Shown here: in pieces, positions 34,628 through 43,684 of the stretch
Layout of the letters: the number at the start of each line of letters is the position of its first letter
Numbering within the stretch: position 1 is the stretch's first letter
DNA from: Cupriavidus malaysiensis
GTDB taxonomy: Bacteria > Pseudomonadota > Gammaproteobacteria > Burkholderiales > Burkholderiaceae
Reading direction: 5' to 3'
Length of the DNA stretch: 64,000 nucleotides
NCBI RefSeq assembly: GCF_001854325.1
Contig: NZ_CP017754.1
Location: forward strand, 496,001-560,000
Program-made: the position numbers and the translations under genes
The notes under the pieces: generated by a model
Seen by the model: only the letters and a program-made list of their open reading frames with translations
Database searches by the model: none
What the model was told of the DNA's origin: nothing

Positions 34628-35713
34628 TCAGAAGATGTGGCGGATACCCGTTGCCACGCCGAGCTGGTTGTTGCGGCCCGGCAGTTCGGTGACGGCGCCG
34701 CCGGTCACCTTGTTGTAGTCCACGGTGCCGTACAGCTGGGTGCGCTTGGACAGCGAGTACTCGGCCAGCAGCACGCCGGTGTAGCGGTTGCCGGCGTTGT
34801 TCGACACACCGTTCACATTGGTGATGTGGTCGGCGTAGAACACGCCCGTCAGCGCCAGGGCCGGGGTGGCCTGGTAGGTCACGCCGAGGAAGCCGGCGGT
34901 GTCCTTGCGCGGGTTGTTCTGGAAGTTGCCGCCGGCCGGGACCCGGTTGCCGCTGATCGACGCGTCGGCGTTCATGAAGCCGTTGTCGATGATGCCGGTG
35001 CGGTCCTTGCCACCGATGTAGCCCAGGAACAGCTTGGCAGGGCCGATGCCGTACTTGCCGGAGGCGCCCCACATCTGCTGCTTGTTGCCGTTGATGTCGC
35101 GGATTTCCTGGTAGACGCCACCGACGGCGAACGGTCCCATGCTGTAGGACGCGCGGGTACCCCAGTACTGGTTGGTGGTGATGCTGCCGGGCTGCTCGCC
35201 GAAGCCGTAGCTGGCGCCGACGTTCAGGCCGCCGAACGCGCCGGAGTAGCTGATGACGTTGTCGCGGCGGAACTGGGTCAGGAAGAACGGCCAGGCGTTG
35301 GCGGTGTAGTTGCCGATGGTCAGCGGATCGAAGTCGCCGAAGAAGTTGAAGCCTTCGGTGTACTGGCGGCCCAGCTTGACGGTGCCGAAGTCGCCGGCCA
35401 GGCCGACGTAGGCCTGACGATTGAACAGGCGCGAGGAGTCGTTCTTGGCGCCGGTGTCGATGCTGTAGCCGTTTTCCAGCTGGAAGATCGCCTTCAGGTT
35501 GTTACCCAGGTCTTCCGCGCCCTTCAGGCCCCAGCGGCTTTGCGTCACGGCGCCGTCGGTCATCTGGAACTGGCCGTCGTTCTTGGCGTTCGAGTTGGTC
35601 GTGTAGCGGACGCTGACGTCAGCGATGCCGTACAGGGTGACCGAGGAGGACTGGGCGTAGGCGCTGCTGGCCAGCAGGGCGCCCGCTGCGAGGGTCAGGG
35701 CTGATTTCTTCAT
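34628..35713 (-). CDS. Gram-negative porin (OmpC-like, beta-proteobacterial)
   Basis: 361 residues. Signal peptide (MKKSALTLAAGALLASSAYA), mature start QSSSVTLYGIADVSVRY, repeating amphipathic strands and a C-terminal HIF with terminal Phe needed for outer-membrane assembly. 16-strand trimeric general porin expected; selectivity unknown. AAAAGGAGCACC precedes the start. Codon use is less extremely GC-rich than neighbours (more AAC/AAG), consistent with high expression. Stands alone with its own terminator. Confidence 0.95.
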   Translation of the reverse strand: MKKSALTLAAGALLASSAYAQSSSVTLYGIADVSVRYTTNSNAKNDGQFQMTDGAVTQSRWGLKGAEDLGNNLKAIFQLENGYSIDTGAKNDSSRLFNRQAYVGLAGDFGTVKLGRQYTEGFNFFGDFDPLTIGNYTANAWPFFLTQFRRDNVISYSGAFGGLNVGASYGFGEQPGSITTNQYWGTRASYSMGPFAVGGVYQEIRDINGNKQQMWGASGKYGIGPAKLFLGYIGGKDRTGIIDNGFMNADASISGNRVPAGGNFQNNPRKDTAGFLGVTYQATPALALTGVFYADHITNVNGVSNNAGNRYTGVLLAEYSLSKRTQLYGTVDYNKVTGGAVTELPGRNNQLGVATGIRHIF

Positions 35714-36125
35714 GGTGCTCCTTTTCTGTCGTTCTGATTGCGTGGCACCGGATCGCGGCGGCACACATGGTTACGTCTTGTCATAACGCCGCCAAAATTT
35801 ATCAAAACGACGGGAACTTAGGAGCAAACCGGACAATTGAGCGTACATTTCCCGGCCAAAACGTTGTCAGGCCGCGACACCAGGCCGCAGGTGTCCCCGC
35901 TGGAACGGGTGGGATATGCCCCAAAGGGGGGATAAGAAGGCACGCCGTGGCGCTGGACACGCCGCAGGCGCCACGACGTGCCGCCGCCGCCACAGCCGCC
36001 GGCGGGCGCGCGGGGGAGGGGGAAGCGGGATGGAGGCGGGATGGAGGCGGGAGGGGCGCGGGAGCGGCGCGCGCGGCGGCGCGGGGAAGGCAAAGGGCCG
36101 GCCGGGGCCGGCCCGGCCGCCGCGA
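35714..36125. promoter_or_regulatory. Porin upstream region; AT-rich then GC-rich spacer
   Basis: 412 bp without a gene. The first ~130 bp beside the porin start are AT-rich relative to surroundings (for example TTGATAAATTTTGG on the minus strand) and presumably carry the porin promoter, though no -35/-10 pair is clean. The rest is purine-rich GGGAGG-type sequence. A GGGCCGGCC-GG-GGCCGGCCC hairpin (36095-36114) next to TTTG on the minus strand may terminate minE. Confidence 0.45.
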
Positions 36126-36380
36126 TCAGCCCTGCGGGATCTCGATCTTGACCTCGAGCACTTCGAGGTTGTCCTGGCGCTCCAGGCTCACGCGCAGGTC
36201 CTCGTCGCTGATCTTGACGTACTTGGAGATCACCGCCACCAGCTCGCGCTGCAGTGCCGGCAGGTAGTCGGCCGGGGCCGAGTGGCCGGTGCGCTCGTGC
36301 GCCAGGATGATCTGCAGGCGCTCCTTGGCCACCGACGCGGACTTTTTCTTCTCCCCCAGCAGGAAGGACAGAATCGACAT
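36126..36380 (-). CDS. minE: Cell division topological specificity factor MinE
   Basis: 84 residues. Opens [30 protein letters not shown], which includes the N-terminal membrane-targeting helix and the MinD-binding segment, then the C-terminal dimer domain with [16 protein letters not shown]. Stimulates MinD ATPase and drives pole-to-pole oscillation. Last gene of minCDE on this strand, 19 bp after minD. Confidence 0.97.
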   Translation of the reverse strand: MSILSFLLGEKKKSASVAKERLQIILAHERTGHSAPADYLPALQRELVAVISKYVKISDEDLRVSLERQDNLEVLEVKIEIPQG

Positions 36381-36399
36381 GGGTACGGTCCTCCTTGGG

Positions 36400-37215
36400 T
36401 TACTTGCTGCCGAAGATGCGGGACAGCAGGCCGGGCTTCTGGTAGTCGGTGAAGCGCATCGGCTTGTCCTTGCCGAGGAAGCGGTCGACCACGTCGGCGT
36501 AGGCATCGGCCACGTCGGTGCCTTCCAGGTGGATGGCCGGCGTGCCCTGGTTGGAGGCATGCAGCACCGCCTCGGATTCCGGCACCACGCCGATCAGCTT
36601 GATGCGCAGGATTTCCTGGATGTCGGTCAGCGACAGCATCTCGCCGCCATGCACGCGCTTGGCGTTGTAGCGGGTGATCAGCAGGTGTTCCTTGATCGGC
36701 TCGCCGCCCTCGGTGGCGCGCTTGGTCTTGGAAGCCAGGATGCCCAGGATGCGGTCGGAGTCGCGCACCGAGGATACTTCGGGGTTGGTGACCACCAGCG
36801 CTTCGTCGGCGAAGTACATGGCCATCAGCGCGCCGCTCTCGATACCGGCCGGCGAATCGCAGACGATGTACTCGAAGCCCATGTCGGTCAGGCCGTTGAT
36901 GACCCGCTCGACGCCGTCACGGGTCAGCGCGTCCTTGTCGCGCGTCTGCGAGGCCGGCAGGATGAACAGGTTCTCGCACTTCTTGTCCTTGATCAGGGCC
37001 TGGTTCAGGTTGGCCTCGTTCTGCACCACGTTGATCAGGTCGTAGACCACCCGGCGCTCGCAGCCCATGATCAGGTCGAGGTTGCGCAGGCCGACGTCGA
37101 AGTCGATGACGGCCGTCTTGTGGCCGCGCAGGGCCAGGCCCGCCGCAAAGCTGGCGCTGGTGGTGGTCTTGCCGACGCCTCCCTTGCCGGAGGTCACAAC
37201 GATGATTTTTGCCAT
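36400..37215 (-). CDS. minD: Septum site-determining ATPase MinD
   Basis: 271 residues. Deviant Walker [10 protein letters not shown] at about 10-18, switch motifs ([20 protein letters not shown]), and a C-terminal amphipathic membrane-targeting helix ([24 protein letters not shown]). ATP-dependent membrane dimer that recruits MinC. Length typical of beta-proteobacteria. Lies 56 bp after minC and 19 bp before minE. Confidence 0.98.
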   Translation of the reverse strand: MAKIIVVTSGKGGVGKTTTSASFAAGLALRGHKTAVIDFDVGLRNLDLIMGCERRVVYDLINVVQNEANLNQALIKDKKCENLFILPASQTRDKDALTRDGVERVINGLTDMGFEYIVCDSPAGIESGALMAMYFADEALVVTNPEVSSVRDSDRILGILASKTKRATEGGEPIKEHLLITRYNAKRVHGGEMLSLTDIQEILRIKLIGVVPESEAVLHASNQGTPAIHLEGTDVADAYADVVDRFLGKDKPMRFTDYQKPGLLSRIFGSK

Positions 37216-37271
37216 GGCTCTTGGTCCAGTAATAGGGTTGCTTGCTTGAGTTCAGGTTCGGCCGGCGGCGC

Positions 37272-38045
37272 TCACTTCATGCGCAGCGGCTCGAGGATCA
37301 GTTTTTCTTGGGCCAGGCGTACCTGGGCGGACTTGCCCAGTACCTCCGCCGGCAGCGTCTGCTCGGCGGTGCGATAGATGCCGGCGATGGAGATCAGTTC
37401 GGGCTCCAGGCAGGTGCAGAAGATGCGCGCGTCCGGATTGCCCTTGACACCCGCCAGCGCGCGGCCGCGCAGCGGGGCATAGATATGGATGTTGCCCTCG
37501 GCGATGACTTCGGCGCCGTAGCTGACCAGGTCGAGGATGACCACGTCGCCCTGGGCGTAGATCTGCTGGCCCGAGCGCAGCGGCCGGTCGATCACCAGGG
37601 TCGGCACCGCCTGCCGCACCGGTTCGGGCGCGGGGGCCGGCGCCGGCGCGGCGGTCTCGGCGGCGGCCGGTGCTGCCTCGTCGGCGTCCTGCGCCGCCCG
37701 GGCCGGCTGGCCCGCCCTGGCGCCGCGCCGGCTCTGGCTGTCGAGCAGCGGCAGGCCGAAGGCGCCGGCCCAGCCGCGCTGGTCGGGACGCGCCACCACG
37801 CCGATGGCGCGGGCCTTGAGGGTGGACAGCGTATCGATCACCTGTTCCAGCGCGACCGGCGCCTCGTCGGGCAGGCGGCGCAGGTCCAGCGCGACGACGT
37901 CGTCGGAGAAGAAATCCGGCGTGGCTTCGAAGCGGGACAGCAGATCGTCCCGGAGCGCGGGCACGTCAGCGGTCTCGAGGGAGAGAAGGAGGGCGTCGAC
38001 GTTGCCACTGCGCAGCTCGAAGCGTGGCGATTTCTTCTGGGACAT
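37272..38045 (-). CDS. minC: Septum site-determining protein MinC
   Basis: 257 residues. N-terminal FtsZ-antagonist domain (about 1-110), an Ala/Pro/Glu-rich linker (about 125-150) and the C-terminal beta-helix domain (about 155-255: [42 protein letters not shown]) that binds MinD. Longer linker than in E. coli. First gene of the minCDE operon. Divergent from the kdp operon across a 354-bp gap. Confidence 0.97.
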   Translation of the reverse strand: MSQKKSPRFELRSGNVDALLLSLETADVPALRDDLLSRFEATPDFFSDDVVALDLRRLPDEAPVALEQVIDTLSTLKARAIGVVARPDQRGWAGAFGLPLLDSQSRRGARAGQPARAAQDADEAAPAAAETAAPAPAPAPEPVRQAVPTLVIDRPLRSGQQIYAQGDVVILDLVSYGAEVIAEGNIHIYAPLRGRALAGVKGNPDARIFCTCLEPELISIAGIYRTAEQTLPAEVLGKSAQVRLAQEKLILEPLRMK

Positions 38046-38399
38046 GGAGCCGGTGACCGTGGAAATGCCACATTCTAACGTCGTCTGCCGCACGAACTGT
38101 AACAATTCCGCCGTGCACGCGGGGCAGTGCCGCAAGCGGCGCGCTGCCGTGCGCTGGCGCAAGGCGCACAACGGGCACAACGTGCGCAACGTACGCAACG
38201 TGCGCAAGGCGGGCAGGACCTGACGGCGGCCACGGCCGGCATGTGCGCTGCGGGCGGCGGGCGGCGCACGCCCGGGCCGCCTGACGCGGCACGCGCCGTC
38301 TTTATATCTTCTTTACACCCCCCTCCCGCCTCTCTATCCCGTTTTTACCGTTCCGTCCCTAATCTGCGAGGCGTCAACCACGCACGCTTCATATCTGCC
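38046..38399. promoter_or_regulatory. Divergent minC/kdp control region with 9-bp repeats
   Basis: 354 bp without a gene of its own. On the minC side (38158-38215) there is a run of near-identical CAACGTGCG/CAACGTACG units about 9 bp apart. The kdp side carries a KdpE-like box (separate entry) and a possible -10 TAATCT near 38360. Confidence 0.5.
38301..38330 (+). promoter_or_regulatory. KdpE-binding-like site upstream of kdp
   Basis: TTTATATCTTCTTTACACCC followed by CCCTCCCGCC. This closely matches the known E. coli KdpE site (TTTATA, T-rich run, TTTACACC, then CCGCCCG), in the right orientation, 70 bp before the first ORF of the operon. Supports K+-limitation control by KdpDE encoded downstream. 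Confidence 0.75.
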
Positions 38400-38570
38400 A
38401 TGGACGGGATCTATTTCATCGTGCTGCTGCTGTTCGGCGCGCTGACCGGCGCGCTGCTCATCCTGTGCGCCGCGCTCGGCGCCAGGACGCCGCCGGGCGG
38501 CGATCGACAGGGGGGCGGCGACTCCGGCGCGCCGTCGGGAAAACACAGTGCACAGGACAGGGGGCTGTGA
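38400..38570 (+). CDS. Small membrane protein upstream of kdpF
   Basis: 56 residues. One hydrophobic helix (about 4-27: YFIVLLLFGALTGALLILCAAL) followed by a Gly/Ser/Arg-rich soluble tail. Stop overlaps the kdpF ATG (TGATG), as kdpF does with kdpA, so it is probably translated as part of the operon. Not recognised as any named Kdp subunit; it might be a second KdpF-like stabiliser or a leader peptide. A second kdpF-like hydrophobic pattern is suggestive but not proof. Confidence 0.6.
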   Translation: MDGIYFIVLLLFGALTGALLILCAALGARTPPGGDRQGGGDSGAPSGKHSAQDRGL

Positions 38571-38659
38571 TGGACTGGGCTGATCTGCTGGGCGGCGCGC
38601 TCGCCGTCGTCGTCTTCGTCTACCTCCTCATCGCGCTGTTCCGGCCGGAGAAATTCTGA
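38570..38659 (+). CDS. kdpF: K+-transporting ATPase small subunit KdpF
   Basis: 29 residues, a single transmembrane helix ([24 protein letters not shown]), ending in the RPEKF tail common to KdpF. Stabilises the KdpFABC complex. Start overlaps the upstream small ORF and its stop overlaps kdpA ATG (TGATG). Too short for many gene finders. Confidence 0.93.
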   Translation: MDWADLLGGALAVVVFVYLLIALFRPEKF

Positions 38660-40476
38660 TGTCCACCGAATTCCTGGGCCTGCTGGCCCTCTACCTGGCC
38701 ATCCTGCTGGCCGCCGCGCCTTTTCTCGGCCGCTATATCCGCCGCGCGATGGAGGATGGAAGCTACGGCCTGACCGCCTGGGGCCGTCCGCTCGAGCGCT
38801 TGCTGTACCGCCTGGGCGGCGTGCGCCCGGGCGCCGAGATGGGCTGGAAGCAGTACGCGGTGGCCGTGATCGCCTTCAACCTGCTGGGCGTGGTGGCGGT
38901 CTATGCGCTGCAGCGCGTGCAGGGGCTGCTGCCGCTGAACCCGCAAGGCTTCGGCGCGGTCTCGCCGGATTCCGCCTTCAATACCGCGGTCAGCTTCGTC
39001 ACCAACACGAACTGGCAGGGCTACGCGGGCGAGTCCACCATGAGCTACCTGACGCAGATGCTGGCGCTGACGGTGCAGAACTTTGTCTCGGCGGCCACCG
39101 GCATTGCCGTGGTGTTCGCGCTGATCCGCGGCTTCGCGCGCCAGAACGCGTCCACCATCGGCAACTTCTGGGTCGACATGACGCGCTCCACGCTGTACGT
39201 GCTGCTGCCGCTGTCGGTGGTGATGGCGCTGGCGCTGGTCAGCCAGGGCGTGATCCAGAACTTCGACGCCTACCGGGATGTCGGCCTGGTGCAGGCGGTC
39301 GAATACAGCCAGCCCAAGGTCGACGCGGCCGGCCAGCCGGTGCTCGACGCCAAGGGCCAGCCGGTCACCGAGCCGGCCCGCACCGACAAGCAGACGCTGG
39401 CGATGGGCCCGGTGGCCTCGCAGGAAGCCATCAAGATGCTGGGCACCAACGGCGGCGGCTTCTTCAATGCCAACTCGGCCCACCCCTTCGAGAACCCGAC
39501 CGAGCTGAGCAACCTGATCGAGATGCTGGCCATCTTCCTGATCCCGGCGGCGCTGTGCTTCAGCTTCGGCGAGATGGTGCGCGACCGGCGCCAGGGGGTG
39601 GCGGTGCTGGCCGCGATGACGGTGATCTTCGTCGCCATGGCGTGCGCGGCGGCGCTCTCCGAGCAGCAGGCCAATGCCGCGCTGGCCGGCCTGCCGGTCG
39701 ACCATGCCGCCTCGCTGCTGCAGGCCGGCGGCAATATGGAAGGCAAGGAATCGCGCTTCGGCATCGCCGCCACCGCGCTGTTCGCCACCATCACCACGGC
39801 GGCTTCGTGCGGCGCGGTCAATGCCATGCACGACTCCTTCACCGCCATCGGCGGCGCCGTGCCGATGCTGCTGATGCAGCTCGGCGAGGTGGTGTTCGGC
39901 GGCGTCGGCTCCGGCCTGTACGGCATGCTGGTCTACGCGGTGCTGGCGGTCTTCATCGCCGGCCTGATGATCGGGCGCACGCCGGAATACCTGGGCAAGA
40001 AGATCGAGGCCTACGAGATGAAGATGACCGCGGTGGCCATCCTCGTCACGCCGCTGCTGGTGCTGCTCGGCACCTCGGTGGCGGTGATGAGCGAGGCCGG
40101 GCGCGCCGGCGTGTTCAACCCGGGCACGCACGGCTTCTCGGAGATCCTCTACGCGCTGTCCTCGGCGTCCAACAACAACGGCAGCGCCTTCGCCGGGCTG
40201 TCGGCCAACACGCCCTTCTACAACGTGCTGCTGGCCGCGGCGATGTGGTTCGGCCGCTTCTGGATCATCGTGCCCATCCTGGCCATGGCCGGCTCGCTGG
40301 CGGCCAAGAAGCGGCTGCCGGCGACGGGCGGCAGCATGCCCACGCACGGCCCGCTGTTCGTGGTGCTGCTGGTCGGCTCGGTGCTGATGGTGGGCGCGCT
40401 GACCTATATCCCCGCGCTGGCCCTCGGTCCGGTGGCGGAGCAGCTGCAGGGACCCGTGGCCGCCGCCGCGCCGTGA
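38659..40476 (+). CDS. kdpA: K+-transporting ATPase channel subunit KdpA
   Basis: 605 residues, about ten membrane segments with four degenerate selectivity-filter loops: [46 protein letters not shown] and [13 protein letters not shown]. Binds and passes K+ in the high-affinity KdpFABC pump. Length slightly above E. coli KdpA (557), from an extended loop around 215-245. TGATG overlap with kdpF; 142 bp before kdpB. Confidence 0.98.
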   Translation: MSTEFLGLLALYLAILLAAAPFLGRYIRRAMEDGSYGLTAWGRPLERLLYRLGGVRPGAEMGWKQYAVAVIAFNLLGVVAVYALQRVQGLLPLNPQGFGAVSPDSAFNTAVSFVTNTNWQGYAGESTMSYLTQMLALTVQNFVSAATGIAVVFALIRGFARQNASTIGNFWVDMTRSTLYVLLPLSVVMALALVSQGVIQNFDAYRDVGLVQAVEYSQPKVDAAGQPVLDAKGQPVTEPARTDKQTLAMGPVASQEAIKMLGTNGGGFFNANSAHPFENPTELSNLIEMLAIFLIPAALCFSFGEMVRDRRQGVAVLAAMTVIFVAMACAAALSEQQANAALAGLPVDHAASLLQAGGNMEGKESRFGIAATALFATITTAASCGAVNAMHDSFTAIGGAVPMLLMQLGEVVFGGVGSGLYGMLVYAVLAVFIAGLMIGRTPEYLGKKIEAYEMKMTAVAILVTPLLVLLGTSVAVMSEAGRAGVFNPGTHGFSEILYALSSASNNNGSAFAGLSANTPFYNVLLAAAMWFGRFWIIVPILAMAGSLAAKKRLPATGGSMPTHGPLFVVLLVGSVLMVGALTYIPALALGPVAEQLQGPVAAAAP

Positions 40477-40618
40477 GCGTCGCCGCTCGCGGCGCAACGA
40501 GCCAAGCGGAAAGCGCAAAGCGGAAGAACGGAAACAAGACACAACAGGCAGGAATCCGGCTGCCGGCGGGGTGCCCAGGGCGCACGCCGGCAGCTACCAG
40601 GTGATTGCGGAGAAACGC

Positions 40619-42880
40619 ATGCAACAAGACTCCATGACCGCGCAAGCCAAGGCCGGCGGCGCGGCTTCCGCCGATACGGCACAGGCCACCGGCGCGCCCA
40701 CCCACGGCAGGGCGGGCGGCGGCCACCACCGGCCCGGTCCGCGCGGCATGTTCGCGCCCGAGCTGGTCAAGCCGGCGCTGCTGGAATCCTTCAAGAAGCT
40801 GTCGCCGCGCGACCAGCTGCGCAACCCGGTGATGTTCGTCGTCTACGTCGGCAGCATCCTCACCACGGTGCTGTACTTGCGCGCGCTGTTCGCGCCGGCG
40901 GCGGCGGGCGGGGAGAGCGCCGCCTTCATCCTGGCGGTGACGGTGTGGCTGTGGTTCACGCTGCTGTTCGCCAACTTCGCCGAGGCGCTGGCCGAGGGCC
41001 GCAGCAAGCAGCAGGCCGAGGCGCTGCGCGGGCTGAAGACGACGGTGACGGCCAAGCTGCTCAAGAGCGGCGCCAGGCAGGGGCCGGGCGCCGCCACCGA
41101 GCCGCGCGCGGCGACCGCGCTGCGCCGCGGCGACGTGGTGCTGGTCGAGGCGGGCGACATGATCCCCGGCGACGGCGAGGTGATCGAGGGCGTGGCCTCG
41201 GTCGACGAGAGCGCCATCACCGGCGAATCGGCGCCCGTGATCCGCGAGTCCGGCGGCGACTTCTCCTCGGTCACCGGCGGCACGCGCGTGCTGTCCGACT
41301 GGATCGTGGTGCGCATCACCACCAACCCGGGCGAAAGCTTCATCGACCGCATGATCACCATGGTCGAGGGCGCCAAGCGCCAGAAGACGCCCAACGAACT
41401 GGCGCTGACCATCCTGCTGGTGGGCCTGACCATCGTGCTGCTGCTGGCCACCGCCACGCTGCAGCCGTTCTCGGTCTACAGCGTGCTGGTGACCAAGGCC
41501 GGCCTGCCGGTCACCATCACCGTGCTGGTGGCGCTGCTGGTGTGCCTGATCCCGACCACCATCGGCGGCCTGCTGTCGGCCATCGGCGTGGCCGGCATGA
41601 GCCGCATGATGGAAGCCAATGTGATCGCCACCTCGGGCCGCGCGGTCGAGGCCGCCGGCGACGTCGACGTGCTGCTGCTGGACAAGACCGGCACCATCAC
41701 GCACGGCAACCGCCAGGCCTCGCGCTTCATCCCGGCGCCCGGCGTCACGCCGCAGCAGCTGGCCGAGGCGGCCTGGCTGTCGTCGCTGGCCGACGAGACG
41801 CCGGAAGGGCGCAGCATCGTCATGCTGGCCCGCCAGCAGTCGGGCACGGCGCTGCCGGACGGCGTGGACCCGGCCGGGCACGTGTTCGTGCCGTTCACCG
41901 CGCAGACCCGCATGAGCGGCGTCGATGTCGGCGCCGGGGCCGTGGGTGGCGCGGCGCAGCGCAGCGTGCGCAAGGGGGCCGCCGACGCGGTGCGCAAGTA
42001 CGTCACCGAGCGCGCCGGCAAGTTTCCCGACGCCGTGCTGCAGGCGGTGGATGACGTGGCGCGCGTCGGCAGCACGCCGCTGGTGGTGGCCGAAGCCGCG
42101 GCGGGCCCGTCCGGGCGCACCGACGCGCCCGACGCCATCGTGCGCGTGCTCGGCGTGGTGGAGCTGAAGGACATCGTCAAGGCGGGCATCCGCGAGCGCT
42201 TCGGCGAGCTGCGCCGCATGGGCATCAAGACCGTCATGATCACCGGCGACAACCGCCTGACCGCGGCCTCGATCGCCGCCGAGGCGGGCGTCGACGACTT
42301 CCTCGCCGAAGCCACGCCCGAGGCCAAGCTCAAGCTGATCCGCCAGTACCAGGCCGAAGGCCGGCTGGTGGCGATGACCGGCGACGGCACCAACGACGCT
42401 CCCGCGCTGGCCCAGGCCGACGTGGCGGTGGCGATGAACAGCGGCACGCAGGCCGCCAAGGAGGCCGGCAATATGGTCGACCTCGACAGCAACCCGACCA
42501 AGCTGATCGAGATCGTCGAGATCGGCAAGCAGATGCTGATGACGCGCGGCTCGCTGACCACCTTCAGCGTGGCCAACGACGTGGCCAAGTACTTCGCCAT
42601 CATCCCGGCGGCCTTCGCCACCACCTATCCGCAGCTCAACCAGCTCAACGTGATGGGACTGGCGACGCCGGGCTCGGCCATCCTGTCGGCGGTGATCTTC
42701 AACGCGCTGATCATCGTGGTGCTGATCCCGCTGGCGCTCAAGGGCGTGGTGTACCGGCCGCTCGGCGCCGCCACGCTGCTGCGCCGCAACCTGCTGATCT
42801 ACGGCCTGGGCGGCATCGTCGTGCCCTTCGCCGGCATCAAGGTGATCGACATGATCCTCGCCGCGTGCGGCTGGGCCTGA
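40619..42880 (+). CDS. kdpB: K+-transporting ATPase ATP-binding subunit KdpB
   Basis: 753 residues. P-type ATPase: actuator motif TGES ([16 protein letters not shown]), phosphorylation site D355 in [10 protein letters not shown], hinge [19 protein letters not shown]. The TGES serine corresponds to the inhibitory phosphorylation site known in E. coli. N-terminal ~45 residues (Ala/Gly/His-rich) and an insertion of about 25 residues between the N and P domains make it longer than E. coli KdpB (682). Couples ATP hydrolysis to K+ uptake through KdpA. Confidence 0.98.
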   Translation: MQQDSMTAQAKAGGAASADTAQATGAPTHGRAGGGHHRPGPRGMFAPELVKPALLESFKKLSPRDQLRNPVMFVVYVGSILTTVLYLRALFAPAAAGGESAAFILAVTVWLWFTLLFANFAEALAEGRSKQQAEALRGLKTTVTAKLLKSGARQGPGAATEPRAATALRRGDVVLVEAGDMIPGDGEVIEGVASVDESAITGESAPVIRESGGDFSSVTGGTRVLSDWIVVRITTNPGESFIDRMITMVEGAKRQKTPNELALTILLVGLTIVLLLATATLQPFSVYSVLVTKAGLPVTITVLVALLVCLIPTTIGGLLSAIGVAGMSRMMEANVIATSGRAVEAAGDVDVLLLDKTGTITHGNRQASRFIPAPGVTPQQLAEAAWLSSLADETPEGRSIVMLARQQSGTALPDGVDPAGHVFVPFTAQTRMSGVDVGAGAVGGAAQRSVRKGAADAVRKYVTERAGKFPDAVLQAVDDVARVGSTPLVVAEAAAGPSGRTDAPDAIVRVLGVVELKDIVKAGIRERFGELRRMGIKTVMITGDNRLTAASIAAEAGVDDFLAEATPEAKLKLIRQYQAEGRLVAMTGDGTNDAPALAQADVAVAMNSGTQAAKEAGNMVDLDSNPTKLIEIVEIGKQMLMTRGSLTTFSVANDVAKYFAIIPAAFATTYPQLNQLNVMGLATPGSAILSAVIFNALIIVVLIPLALKGVVYRPLGAATLLRRNLLIYGLGGIVVPFAGIKVIDMILAACGWA

Positions 42881-42935
42881 GCGACGTCCGCCGTCCGCGG
42901 CCGCCTGGTCCGATCCCACCTATCCGGAGTCTCTT

Positions 42936-43580
42936 ATGCATACGCAAGTCCAAGCCAGTCCCGCCGCCGCCGCGCCCGATGCACCCGACGCGCCCGAAGC
43001 GCAACGCGGGCTGCTGCGCCCGCTGCTGACGGTGTTCGTCGCGCTGTCGGTGGTCACCGGCCTGCTCTATCCGGGCGCCGTCACCGGCATCGCCAAGGCG
43101 CTGTTCCCGTCGCAGGCCGCCGGCTCGCTGATCGTCAAGGACGGCAAGGCCATCGGCTCCGAGCTGATCGGCCAGCCCTTCTCCGACCCGCGCTACTTCT
43201 GGGGCCGGCTCTCGGCCACCGCGCCGATGCCCTACAACGCGAGCGCCTCCAGCGGCTCGAACCTGGGCCCGCGCAATGCCGCGCTGACCGACGCCGCGCA
43301 CGCGCGCATCGAGGCGCTGCGCGCGGCCGATCCGGGCAATGCCGCGCCGGTGCCGGTCGACCTGGTGACCGCCTCCGGCAGCGGCCTGGATCCGCATATC
43401 AGTCCGGCTGCGGCCGACTACCAGGCGGCCCGCGTGGCGCGCCTGCGCGGCCTGCCGCTGGCGCGCGTGCAGGCGCTGGTCATCGCCAATACCGACGCGC
43501 CGCTGCTGGCGGTGCTGGGTGACCCGGTGGTCAATGTGCTCAAGCTCAACCTGGCGCTGGATGCCGAGCCGCGGCGCTGA
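42936..43580 (+). CDS. kdpC: K+-transporting ATPase subunit KdpC
   Basis: 214 residues. One N-terminal membrane helix (about 24-46) then a periplasmic domain with [23 protein letters not shown] and [25 protein letters not shown], all conserved in KdpC. Assembly and affinity-enhancing subunit. N-terminal 20 residues are Ala/Pro-rich. 55 bp after kdpB and 104 bp before kdpD. Confidence 0.97.
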   Translation: MHTQVQASPAAAAPDAPDAPEAQRGLLRPLLTVFVALSVVTGLLYPGAVTGIAKALFPSQAAGSLIVKDGKAIGSELIGQPFSDPRYFWGRLSATAPMPYNASASSGSNLGPRNAALTDAAHARIEALRAADPGNAAPVPVDLVTASGSGLDPHISPAAADYQAARVARLRGLPLARVQALVIANTDAPLLAVLGDPVVNVLKLNLALDAEPRR

Positions 43581-43684
43581 GGCGGCTCGGCGGCGGTGCG
43601 GCGGCGGCATGGTGCCGCCGCGCGCGTGCGCCGCCGTGGCACAATCGACGGCATCCTCCCCGCTGCCGGGCGATGGGGCCATCC

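Noticed and set aside
36095..36114. Strong terminator for minE
   Set aside because: The GC hairpin has only a two-base loop and a weak T run, so it is mentioned as possible only.
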